Source: Betaproteobacteria bacterium RIFCSPLOWO2_02_FULL_62_17
GTDB lineage: Bacteria > Pseudomonadota > Gammaproteobacteria > Burkholderiales > SG8-39
DNA length: 9,892 nucleotides
Direction: 5' to 3'
Assembly (NCBI GenBank): GCA_001770355.1
Contig: MEQV01000010.1
Coordinates: 1,578 to 11,469, forward strand
The notes below the pieces were generated by a model. That model had not been told where the DNA came from, did no database searches, and saw only the letters and a list, made by a program, of their open reading frames with translations. Both the position numbers and the translations under genes were made by a program. Below, piece after piece: positions 1-5,894 of the stretch. Numbering within the stretch: the first letter of the stretch is position 1; every line of letters starts with the position of its first letter.

Positions 1-527
1 GTATAGACGCGCGGAGCGTCCATGGGCATCTCCAGGGCCACGCGGTAGAGCGCCCCGACCACGCCGCCATGGGTCACCACCACCGAGCGCTGGCCCGCGT
101 GGCGGCGTGCAATTTCCGCCAGCGCCGCGACAATGCGGTCGCGGAATTGCAGCGCGCTTTCGCCGCCGTCGATGGTGAAATGCGGGTCGCGCGTCCGGTA
201 TTTCTGGAATGCCTCGGGAAAAACCTGCTCGACCTCGGCAAAAGTGCGGCCCTCGAAAATGCCGTAATTGCGCTCGCGCACGCCCGCCGCGTGAGTCACC
301 GGCAGGCCGGTGGCGGCGGCGATGGGCTCGACCGTCTGCACCGTGCGGCCGGCATCGCTCGCATACAGCGCATCGATGCCCTCGGCGGCAAGGCGTTCCG
401 CGACCGCGCGCGCCTGGGCAATACCGGTGTCGGTCAGCGGACTGTTGGCGTGATAACCCTGGATGCGCGCTTCGCGGTTCCAATGGGTCTCGCCGTGACG
501 CACGAGGATCACCCGCGTTTCACTCAT
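1..527 (-). CDS. Histidine phosphatase family protein (phosphoglycerate mutase-like), 3' end cut by window edge
   Basis: About 175 residues are visible; the C-terminus lies beyond base 1. The protein opens with a beta strand and the RHGET signature, with the phospho-accepting histidine at residue 11 and its arginine at 10. It continues with the second phosphate-pocket arginine near 61 (DAGRTVQT), the acidic catalytic glutamate near 85 (RERNYG) and the second histidine at 153 (VTHGG). This set of residues defines the histidine phosphatase superfamily. The family includes cofactor-dependent phosphoglycerate mutases, GpmB-like phosphatases and alpha-ribazole phosphatases (CobC), and the substrate cannot be told from sequence. 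No signal peptide is visible, so it is probably cytoplasmic. The ATG at 525-527 overlaps the TGA of the upstream M61 peptidase gene (ATGA), which implies co-transcription and translational coupling. The family call is firm; the specific role is unknown. Confidence 0.93.
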   Translation of the reverse strand, partial: MSETRVILVRHGETHWNREARIQGYHANSPLTDTGIAQARAVAERLAAEGIDALYASDAGRTVQTVEPIAAATGLPVTHAAGVRERNYGIFEGRTFAEVEQVFPEAFQKYRTRDPHFTIDGGESALQFRDRIVAALAEIARRHAGQRSVVVTHGGVVGALYRVALEMPMDAPRVY

Positions 528-2368
528 TTGCCTGCCCCCAGCCATCGCTTGCGCAGCCCCCCGCCACGGCCATCGACCACGCTCAAATCGCAGGTATCGG
601 CCGGCGCGGCCCGCAGGCGCACGCGAAACTCGCGCAGTTCATCGCGCCGGAAGGCAAGCACCCGCAGCGATTCGCCGGGACGGCGCGCGGCCAGCAGCGC
701 GTCCAGTCCGCCGGAACGCGGCCGCAGACCGTCGACGCAAACGATCGCATCGCCGGCGGCAAGCCCCGCCTCCAGCGCAGCGCCGCCCTCCAGCACGTGG
801 GTCAGGACGATCTCCTTGCCCTCCTCGCGGCTGCGTGCCCCCAATGAGGAAGCGCCTGCGGGTGCCGGGAGCACATCGGCTTTTTTGACGCCGCCCTTGT
901 CGGTGGCGGATTTCGCCGCGCGGCGGCGCATGCGGATGCCGTGCGTTGCCAGCAAGCGCTCAAGCGGCAGTTCCGCGGTCGAGCGCACCGCCAGATCGAA
1001 AAACGCGCGCAAAGGCAGGCCACTGGCTTCTTCCGCAATGGCTTCCACTTCATCGTCGCCGACACCGCCGCCGCCAATGCCACGGCGGCGCCACATGAGG
1101 CGCAAGACATCATCGAGAGACTTGCGCCCCCGGGTGCGGGAGCGGATATGCAGGTCGAGGCACAGCGCCACCAGGCTGCCCTTGACGTAGTAGCTCACCA
1201 CGGCGTTGGGAGCATTCTCGTCCTGCCGGTAGTACTTGATCCAGGCATCGAAGGAGGATTCGGCCACCGTCTGACGCTCCCGGCCGGAACTGCGCAGGTG
1301 ATTGGTGATGGTTCGCGCCAGCAGCTCGAGATAACTGTCGCGTCCGATCAGCCCTGCGCGCAGCAGCATCAGATCGTCGTAATAGGAGGTAAACCCTTCG
1401 AACATCCACAACAGCGTGGTGTAATTCTCGCGGTCGAGGTCATAGGACGCGAATGGCCCGGGCTTCAAGCGCTTGACGTTCCAGGTATGAAAGTATTCGT
1501 GGCTGCACAAGCCCAGAAAGCCGCGGTAACTGTCGCTCACCTCCTTCGCGCCGCGCCGCGGCAGATCAGCGCGCGAGCACATCAACGCGGTCGAGGCGCG
1601 ATGCTCCAGCCCGCCATAGCCCTCGCCCAGCGCTGTCGTCAAAAACAGGTAACGGTCCATGGGCGCGGGCGCGCCCCAGAAGCGGATTTGCATTTCGCAG
1701 ATTTTTTTCAGATCGCGCGCCAGGCGCGCGGTATCGGCCTGCTGCACACCGGTGATCGCCATCTGATGCGGCACGCCGCAAGCGCTGAAACGCAGGCTGG
1801 CGAACGTTCCCATCTCTACAGGATGATCGATGAGTTCGTCGTAATTGCGCGCCGCATGAACGCCGAAACCGCCCGCCGCGGCGCCCTTGCGCGGCAAGCT
1901 GGTGGCCACGCGCCAGCGGCGATAGCGCGCGCCCGCGGGCGGCGCGATTTCCACGACGCAGGATTGCTGTTCATGGCCCAAGGCGCGCACAAACACACTG
2001 GTGCCATTGAAGAATCCGTGCGAGGTATCCAGATGGGCGCCGCGCACCGAAAGGTCCCACGCGTAGACCTCGTAGTGCACCGCCAGCGGACCGGCCACCG
2101 GCCCCGCCCGCCAGGTGTGCTTGTCGAGCTTTTCGATGGGCAGCGCGCGGCCGCGGGACTCAGCCCTGATCGAAACGATGTGGCGCGCGAACTCGCGGAT
2201 CATATAGCTGCCGGGGATCCACGCGGGCAGCGCAAATCGCTGCCCCTCGGGATCGGGCTGGTCGAGCGCGCAACTTACCGCGTACAAATGCGCCTCGGGT
2301 CGCGCCGGCATGATCCGGTAGCGCACCACGCCGGAATTCGTCGCAACGGAATTTTTGCTGTTCTTCAT
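524..2368 (-). CDS. M61 family metallopeptidase (glycyl aminopeptidase-like) with C-terminal PDZ domain
   Basis: This is a 614-residue protein. Residues about 13-190 form the N-terminal beta-rich M61 domain (PAWIPGSYMIREF near 48-60). A conserved YGGLEHRAST lies at 251-260. The zinc site HEYFH is at 290-294, followed by TWNVKR, with the third zinc ligand probably Glu324 in the MFEGFTSYY segment. The PDZ domain spans about 515-590. This layout matches the M61 glycyl aminopeptidase family, which removes N-terminal glycine or alanine. The full set of zinc ligands suggests an active enzyme. There is no signal peptide or membrane segment, so a cytoplasmic location is inferred. Residues 480-510 are a charged, probably flexible linker before the PDZ domain. 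The first ATG is chosen because the conserved RYRI..PARPEAHL segment begins soon after it. No good Shine-Dalgarno is seen close to this start. It lies 56 bp downstream of the nucleotidyltransferase gene and its stop overlaps the phosphatase start. Confidence 0.95.
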   Translation of the reverse strand: MKNSKNSVATNSGVVRYRIMPARPEAHLYAVSCALDQPDPEGQRFALPAWIPGSYMIREFARHIVSIRAESRGRALPIEKLDKHTWRAGPVAGPLAVHYEVYAWDLSVRGAHLDTSHGFFNGTSVFVRALGHEQQSCVVEIAPPAGARYRRWRVATSLPRKGAAAGGFGVHAARNYDELIDHPVEMGTFASLRFSACGVPHQMAITGVQQADTARLARDLKKICEMQIRFWGAPAPMDRYLFLTTALGEGYGGLEHRASTALMCSRADLPRRGAKEVSDSYRGFLGLCSHEYFHTWNVKRLKPGPFASYDLDRENYTTLLWMFEGFTSYYDDLMLLRAGLIGRDSYLELLARTITNHLRSSGRERQTVAESSFDAWIKYYRQDENAPNAVVSYYVKGSLVALCLDLHIRSRTRGRKSLDDVLRLMWRRRGIGGGGVGDDEVEAIAEEASGLPLRAFFDLAVRSTAELPLERLLATHGIRMRRRAAKSATDKGGVKKADVLPAPAGASSLGARSREEGKEIVLTHVLEGGAALEAGLAAGDAIVCVDGLRPRSGGLDALLAARRPGESLRVLAFRRDELREFRVRLRAAPADTCDLSVVDGRGGGLRKRWLGAGK

Positions 2369-2424
2369 GGTTGAGCGAATATAAGCCCCTCCATCCCTCT
2401 GAACCGGAATGAAAGGGAATTGCC

Positions 2425-3003
2425 TTATTGTCCGGGCAGATCGCCCGGCGTGTCGATATCTTTCGTTACGCCGGGGTCGTCGACATCGATCAGCGTGATC
2501 CGGTCCTGGTGGGCGGCGACGATGGCGCGCGCGCCGGCGTCGCCCCGCAGGGATAACAGATCCGCGTGAAAACGCCGCGCCAGACCCACCGGGTGCCCGC
2601 GCTGCCCCTGGTAACGCGGCGCGACAATCGACGCGCCCTCGCGCAATGCTTGCGCGACGCGCGCGACGGTTTCAGGAAGAATGTCGGGCATATCGGCCAG
2701 GGCAACCACCCAGCCGCTTGCCCCCGCGCTGGCACGCACGCCCGCCGCCAGCGTGTGGCCCATGCCCTTGGCCGCGTCGCGGCACACGGCAATGCGCAGG
2801 CCCTCGGCGCGCAGCAGCCGCGCCAGGCGCGAATTGGCCGAGCGCACCACCGCGATGGAAGCGGGGATGGCCTGGACCAGGTGGCGCGCCGCATGCACGG
2901 CTATCGGCGCCCGGCCCGGGGCCAGCGGGTGCAGAAGCTTGTCCGAGCCGAAGCGCGAGCCCGAACCCGACGCCAGCAGGATTCCGCAAATGTCCTGGGT
3001 CAT
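2425..3003 (-). CDS. mocA: MocA/MobA-like nucleotidyltransferase (probable molybdenum cofactor cytidylyltransferase)
   Basis: This 192-residue protein has a GT-A-like NTP transferase fold. The nucleotide-binding loop LLASGSGSRFGSDK runs from 9 to 22, with the key lysine at 22. The metal-binding motif ALADMP is at 101-106 (Asp104), RGHPVG is at 135-140, GDAGARAI at 154-161 and DIDTPGDL at 182-189. These are the marks of the MobA/MocA group. MocA transfers CMP from CTP to Mo-molybdopterin to make molybdopterin cytosine dinucleotide, the form used by CO dehydrogenase-type hydroxylases; MobA transfers GMP. Neighbourhood with xdhC and coxS/coxM favours the CTP-using MocA type, but specificity cannot be proven by reading. 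The length is normal for MocA (about 190-200). The start is fixed by the loop following directly after it. The ribosome site is weak, and the leader holds inverted repeats. The gene is separated from xdhC by a terminator, so it may have its own promoter. Confidence 0.9.
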   Translation of the reverse strand: MTQDICGILLASGSGSRFGSDKLLHPLAPGRAPIAVHAARHLVQAIPASIAVVRSANSRLARLLRAEGLRIAVCRDAAKGMGHTLAAGVRASAGASGWVVALADMPDILPETVARVAQALREGASIVAPRYQGQRGHPVGLARRFHADLLSLRGDAGARAIVAAHQDRITLIDVDDPGVTKDIDTPGDLPGQ

Positions 3004-3015
3004 GGAAGGGTCTTA

Positions 3016-3119
3016 AGGAAACACTGAACAAGTGTTTATTTTCAGAGTGGGGCCCAAATTGTTTCCTCTAATTTGGGGGATATACAAGGGGCTCGGTTAC
3101 GAAAATGCGGCCCCCTTGT
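3016..3119 (-). promoter_or_regulatory. Leader region with several inverted repeats upstream of the mocA-like gene
   Basis: Four perfect dyads sit in about 100 bases: AAACACT/AGTGTTT (3019-3025 and 3031-3037, 5-nt loop), CCCAAATT/AATTTGGG (3053-3060 and 3070-3077, 9-nt loop), ACAAGGGG/CCCCTTGT (3084-3091 and 3112-3119, 20-nt loop), and AGGAAAC/GTTTCCT (3016-3022 and 3061-3067). The last dyad pairs the loop of the second hairpin with bases that also belong to the first, so the folds compete or form a pseudoknot. The last element ends 13 nt before the ATG. It could be an RNA leader, an operator or a remnant of a small repeat. It does not look like the known Moco RNA motif, and its function is unknown. 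Confidence 0.45.
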
Positions 3120-3131
3120 TCTGTGCTTATC

Positions 3132-3164
3132 AAAAAACGCAACGAGCGGCAGTGACGCCGCTCG
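3132..3164 (-). terminator. Intrinsic terminator after xdhC
   Basis: On the minus strand, 16 bases beyond the xdhC stop, an 8-bp GC-rich stem (CGAGCGGC with GCCGCTCG, 3143-3150 and 3157-3164) closes a 6-nt loop. Five bases later comes a run of six T (3132-3137). This is the usual shape of a Rho-independent terminator, though the T run is slightly displaced. It would end xdhC transcription before the mocA-like gene. Confidence 0.75.
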
Positions 3165-3180
3165 CCGGGGAGCTAGGATC

Positions 3181-4188
3181 TCAGGACTGCGGTACCGCGC
3201 AACCGGTGGTCAGGTTGACCTTGGGTGCTTCGACAAGTTCGGGAATTTGCACACCATGGCGCACCGCGGTCATTTCGGCGAGGATCGCCACGGCGATCTC
3301 CGGCGGCGTCTTGGAACCGATTCTCAGGCCCACCGGACCGCGCATGCGCGCGATCTCGGCCGCGGCGAGATCGAAATCCGCCAGACGTTTGCGGCGCCCG
3401 TCATTGTTCTTCTTCGAACCCAGCGCCCCGACGTAGAAGGCCGGCGATTTCAGCGCCTCCAGGAGAGCGATGTCATCCAGTTTCGGATCGTGGGTGAGCG
3501 CCACCACCGCGCAATGCGCGTCCAGATTCATGGCAATGGCCGCGTCGTCAGGGTAGCTGCGATTGAGCGGCACACTGGCCAGATCCCAGCCCTCGAAGTA
3601 TTCCTCGCGCGGGTCGCACACCGTGACGTGATAGTCCAGCGCCTGCGCCATCTGCGCGAGATAGCGGCTGACCTGCCCCGCGCCGATCAGGAGCACCCGC
3701 CAGCGCGGTCCGTGCACGGATTTCAAAATCTTACCATCGAACTCCAGCACGTCGGACCAGCGCCCCGCCTGGATGCTGGCTACGCCGGTTTCCATATCCA
3801 AGGTGCGTGCCACCAGTTCATGGCGCTCGATGGCGGCAAGCAGATCCTCCAGGTGCGAATGCTCGCGCACCGGCTCCAGAACAATCTGCAAGGTACCGCC
3901 GCAGGGTAAGCCGTATTTCGTGGCCTGTTCTTGCGTTACGCCATAGACCACGACTTCGGGTTTTTCCGCAGCCACCGCGCGCGATTTCACCTTGTCGATG
4001 AGGTCGTCCTCGACGCAGCCGCCCGAGACCGAGCCCATCACCTGCCCGTCATCGCGAATCGCCACCATCGCCCCCACCGGGCGCGGGGCCGAACCCCAGG
4101 TATGAGTAATGGTCCCGATAGTGGCCCGATGACCGCCCCGGATCCATGCGACCGCGCTTCTTACGACTTCAAGATCCACACTGTCCAT
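3181..4188 (-). CDS. xdhC: XdhC/CoxI family protein (molybdenum cofactor handling and insertion)
   Basis: A 335-residue protein from the ATG at 4186-4188. The N-terminal XdhC/CoxI domain carries HTWGSAPRPVG (29-39) and SGGCVEDD (55-62, Cys58), with a second conserved cysteine in GLPCGG at 96. The C-terminal Rossmann domain starts at about 163 with LLIGAGQVSRYLA, followed by THDPKLDD (about 232-239), YVGALGSKKN (252-261) and the IGSKTPPEIAVAILAE segment. In studied members, XdhC binds molybdenum cofactor, promotes its sulfuration and passes it to xanthine dehydrogenase-type apoenzymes; its relatives in CO dehydrogenase operons are CoxI/CoxF. The upstream GTG at 4215 would add nine unconserved residues. 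The ATG is preferred because it follows GAGG at a 6-nt spacing and gives the typical MDSVDLEVV start. It is divergent from coxS, which supports a shared task. A terminator follows it. Confidence 0.95.
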   Translation of the reverse strand: MDSVDLEVVRSAVAWIRGGHRATIGTITHTWGSAPRPVGAMVAIRDDGQVMGSVSGGCVEDDLIDKVKSRAVAAEKPEVVVYGVTQEQATKYGLPCGGTLQIVLEPVREHSHLEDLLAAIERHELVARTLDMETGVASIQAGRWSDVLEFDGKILKSVHGPRWRVLLIGAGQVSRYLAQMAQALDYHVTVCDPREEYFEGWDLASVPLNRSYPDDAAIAMNLDAHCAVVALTHDPKLDDIALLEALKSPAFYVGALGSKKNNDGRRKRLADFDLAAAEIARMRGPVGLRIGSKTPPEIAVAILAEMTAVRHGVQIPELVEAPKVNLTTGCAVPQS

Positions 4189-4194
4189 GCTATG

Positions 4195-4198
4195 CCTC
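4195..4198 (-). promoter_or_regulatory. Ribosome binding site deciding the xdhC start
   Basis: GAGG on the minus strand lies 6 nt before the ATG at 4186-4188. The alternative GTG at 4215 has no comparable site, so the shorter form is chosen. Confidence 0.6.
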
Positions 4199-4276
4199 GC
4201 TGAGAAACTTCCCACCGGCAGGTGGGGGCGCCGCCTGAGATTTGCAACGGCTTACGACCGGCAATTCCTGCGCTCA

Positions 4277-4305
4277 AGCCTATTCCCGCGCCGATGCTCG
4301 GTCAA
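4277..4305 (-). promoter_or_regulatory. Candidate promoter for xdhC
   Basis: On the minus strand TTGACC (4300-4305) is followed, after exactly 17 bases, by TAGGCT (4277-4282). The -35 matches five of six consensus positions, but the -10 only three. It would give a leader of about 80 nt that includes the 4211-4226 hairpin. The match is weak and made by eye. Confidence 0.3.
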
Positions 4306-4341
4306 GCCGCGTATTGCCAAAGCTTTTCCGCTCCAGGCCGG

Positions 4342-4370
4342 TTGCCAAGCCCGCGTCCATGGTCTAGCAT
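4342..4370 (+). promoter_or_regulatory. Candidate promoter for coxS-coxM
   Basis: TTGCCA (4342-4347) is followed after 17 bases by TAGCAT (4365-4370), matching five and four positions of the sigma70 hexamers. Transcription would start near 4377 and leave a leader of about 125 nt before coxS. No TG extension is seen. Confidence 0.4.
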
Positions 4371-4491
4371 AGTCACCACTCGCCGGCCTTCCGCATCAAC
4401 ACCCAAAGAAGGAAAACCAGCGCGGGGTTCGCTCCGTGTCAGGTCGAATTCTGCGATCGATGCCCGGCCGCGGAACCCGTTCAGAACACTT

Positions 4492-4496
4492 GGAGG
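4492..4496 (+). promoter_or_regulatory. Ribosome binding site of coxS
   Basis: GGAGG with a 5-nt spacer precedes the ATG at 4502. It selects this start over the in-frame GTG at 4436, which would add 22 residues unlike the family. Confidence 0.85.
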
Positions 4497-4501
4497 CAAA
4501 C

Positions 4502-4975
4502 ATGACCGTCAAGGTCTCGATGACAGTCAACGGCAAAGCTGTGAGCGCCGAAGTCGAGGAGCGCACGCTGCTGGTGAACTACATCCGCGAAAATCTGCGG
4601 CTCACCGGCACCCACGTGGGTTGCGACACCGCCCAGTGCGGCGCCTGCACCGTGCACATGGACGGCCGCGCCATCAAATCCTGCAACATCGTGGCGATGC
4701 AGGCCGAGGGCGCCGACATCCTCACCATCGAAGGCGTGGCCAAACCCGACGGAACGCTGAACACGATGCAGGAAGCCTTCCGCGAGCACCATGCGCTGCA
4801 ATGCGGTTTCTGCACCCCCGGCATGGTGCTCTCCGCCATGGACCTGGTGAAGAACTTTCCCGATCCCAGCGAGCGCGAGATTCGCGAGCAGCTGGACGGG
4901 AACCTGTGCCGCTGCACCGGTTATCACAACATCGTCAAGGCGATCAAGGCGGCGGCCGCCACGATGCGCGGCTGA
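4502..4975 (+). CDS. coxS: 2Fe-2S iron-sulfur subunit of a molybdenum hydroxylase (CoxS type)
   Basis: This 157-residue protein has both cluster-binding domains of the small subunit of CO dehydrogenase/xanthine dehydrogenase-type enzymes. The N-terminal ferredoxin-like domain binds one 2Fe-2S cluster through Cys41, Cys46, Cys49 and Cys61. The C-terminal four-helix domain binds the second through Cys101, Cys104, Cys136 and Cys138 (CGFC and CRCTG). All eight ligands are present. It passes electrons from the molybdenum centre of the large subunit to the FAD of the medium subunit. There is no twin-arginine signal, so it is cytoplasmic, unlike the periplasmic aldehyde oxidoreductases. The length is typical (about 155-165). 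It is the first gene of the plus-strand block, with coxM beginning 20 bp after its stop. In related clusters the large subunit gene usually lies beside it, and here it does not. True CO oxidation cannot be claimed, because substrate choice lies in the missing subunit. Confidence 0.96.
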   Translation: MTVKVSMTVNGKAVSAEVEERTLLVNYIRENLRLTGTHVGCDTAQCGACTVHMDGRAIKSCNIVAMQAEGADILTIEGVAKPDGTLNTMQEAFREHHALQCGFCTPGMVLSAMDLVKNFPDPSEREIREQLDGNLCRCTGYHNIVKAIKAAAATMRG

Positions 4976-4978
4976 GCG
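4965..4978 (+). repeat. 14-bp direct repeat, copy 1 (end of coxS)
   Basis: TGCGCGGCTGAGCG spans the coxS stop codon. An identical copy spans the coxM stop at 5786-5799. Both encode the final Arg-Gly-stop, so common codon use could explain it. Confidence 0.5.
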
Positions 4979-4983
4979 GAAAA

Positions 4984-4987
4984 GGAG
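4984..4987 (+). promoter_or_regulatory. Ribosome binding site of coxM
   Basis: GGAG within an A-rich stretch, 8 nt before the ATG at 4996. The reading frame stays open far upstream through coxS, so this site fixes the true start. Confidence 0.85.
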
Positions 4988-4995
4988 AATTCAAC

Positions 4996-5796
4996 ATGTA
5001 CTCGTTCAATTACGCCCGCGTCAAATCGGTAGCCGAAGCCGCTGCAGCGCTCGCCAAGGGCGAGGATGTCAAGCTGCTTGCCGGCGGACAGAGCCTGATC
5101 GCCACCATGAAGCTGCGCCTCTCAAAGCCTTCGGACCTCATCGATCTGGGCACCGTCGCCGAATTACGCGGCATCAAGGTGGAAGGCGGCACCGTCACCA
5201 TCGGCGCCATGATGCGCCACGCCGAAGTGGCCGCCTCGGCGGAAGTGAAAAAAGCCATTCCCGCGCTCGCGGCGCTCGCCGGGAGCATCGCCGACCGTCA
5301 GATACGCAATATGGGCACAATCGGCGGCTCGGTGGCCCACAACGACCCCTCCGCCGATTACCCGGCGGCCCTGGTCGGGCTGGGCGCGACCGTCCAGACC
5401 AACAAGCGCAAGATCGCGGCTGACGATTTCTTCAAGGGCATGTTCGAGACCGCGCTGCAGGCGGGGGAGATCATCACCGCGGTGAGTTTTCCGGCTCCCA
5501 AGCGGGCGGCATACATGAAGTTCAAGAACCCGGCATCGCGCTATGCGATCGTCGGCGTGTTCGTGGCCGAGACCGCTGCGGGGGTGCGCGTGGCCGTGAC
5601 CGGCGCCGCGCCCGGTGTGTTCCGCGTGCCTGAAATGGAGAAGGCACTGGCCGCGAAGTTCGCCCCCGAGTCGGTGGCCAATATCAAGATTCCCGATAAG
5701 GGCCTGAACTCCGATATCCACGCCAAGGCCGATTACCGGGCTCATCTGGTGACAGTCATGGCCAAGCGCGCGGTAGAGGCTGCGCTGCGCGGCTGA
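4996..5796 (+). CDS. coxM: FAD-binding medium subunit of a molybdenum hydroxylase (CoxM type)
   Basis: A 266-residue protein that binds FAD and hands electrons from the iron-sulfur subunit to the acceptor. The first FAD motif is AGGQSL at 29-34 and the second is MGTIGGSVAHNDPSADYP at 106-123. The C-terminal CO dehydrogenase flavoprotein domain spans about 170-266. Authentic CO dehydrogenase medium subunits, from memory, have AGGHS in the first motif. The glutamine here and the HNDPSADYP form are more like the broad 'xanthine dehydrogenase family subunit M' group. The true substrate is therefore open. It is a little short for the family (about 265-290) but complete. It is preceded by a good ribosome site and followed by a strong terminator, which makes coxS-coxM a short transcription unit. 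No large-subunit gene lies on either side. Confidence 0.95.
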   Translation: MYSFNYARVKSVAEAAAALAKGEDVKLLAGGQSLIATMKLRLSKPSDLIDLGTVAELRGIKVEGGTVTIGAMMRHAEVAASAEVKKAIPALAALAGSIADRQIRNMGTIGGSVAHNDPSADYPAALVGLGATVQTNKRKIAADDFFKGMFETALQAGEIITAVSFPAPKRAAYMKFKNPASRYAIVGVFVAETAAGVRVAVTGAAPGVFRVPEMEKALAAKFAPESVANIKIPDKGLNSDIHAKADYRAHLVTVMAKRAVEAALRG

Positions 5797-5799
5797 GCG
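5786..5799 (+). repeat. 14-bp direct repeat, copy 2 (end of coxM)
   Basis: Identical to the 14 bases spanning the coxS stop (4965-4978). No further copy was noticed in the window. Confidence 0.5.
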
Positions 5800-5841
5800 C
5801 CGCGCGCGCACCCAGGCCAGCCCTTCTTCCCGATAAATAAC

Positions 5842-5878
5842 AATGCACGTAAGCCAGGCTTGCGTGCATTTCTTTTTG
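5842..5878 (+). terminator. Strong intrinsic terminator after coxM
   Basis: A 13-bp hairpin (5842-5854 with 5858-5870, one G-T wobble, 3-nt loop CAG) is followed at once by TCTTTTTGT. It starts 45 bp after the coxM stop and ends about 16 bp before the MoxR gene. It should end or reduce transcription between coxM and the maturation genes. Confidence 0.85.
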
Positions 5879-5894
5879 TAAAAGCGATTCCATC

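Larger units (their letters stand above)
4189..4501. other. Divergent intergenic region between xdhC and coxS
   Basis: This is 313 bases without a convincing gene. Short open frames on both strands have no conserved look and no good ribosome site of their own. The region holds one sigma70-like promoter candidate toward each side and a small GC hairpin (cccacc/ggtggg, 4211-4226) in the xdhC leader. No operator could be recognised, and no regulator gene lies next to it in the window. Confidence 0.6.

Noticed and set aside
69..1190. Plus-strand open frame of 373 codons over the phosphatase and peptidase ends
   Set aside because: Low-complexity Arg/Ser/Pro-rich translation opposite two well-supported minus-strand genes.
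941..2374. Long plus-strand open frame (477 codons) opposite the M61 peptidase gene
   Set aside because: It is a high-GC shadow frame. The protein has no recognisable domain, while the minus strand shows a complete M61 active site and PDZ domain.
3011..3080. Inverted repeats before the mocA-like gene as ends of an insertion sequence or MITE
   Set aside because: No transposase, no target-site duplication seen and no second copy in the window. A small repeat remnant cannot be excluded.
4211..4226. Small GC hairpin (cccacc/ggtggg) as a terminator or riboswitch
   Set aside because: Only 6 bp, no T tract and no larger conserved structure seen. It may slow ribosomes or mean nothing.
4187..4372. 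Small plus-strand frame (61 codons) in the divergent region
   Set aside because: It overlaps the xdhC start, has no ribosome site and has no recognisable pattern.
4222..4995. Upstream in-frame extension of coxM through the coxS region
   Set aside because: The extension is a shadow of coxS and of the intergenic region. A good ribosome site and the family-typical N-terminus place the start at 4996.
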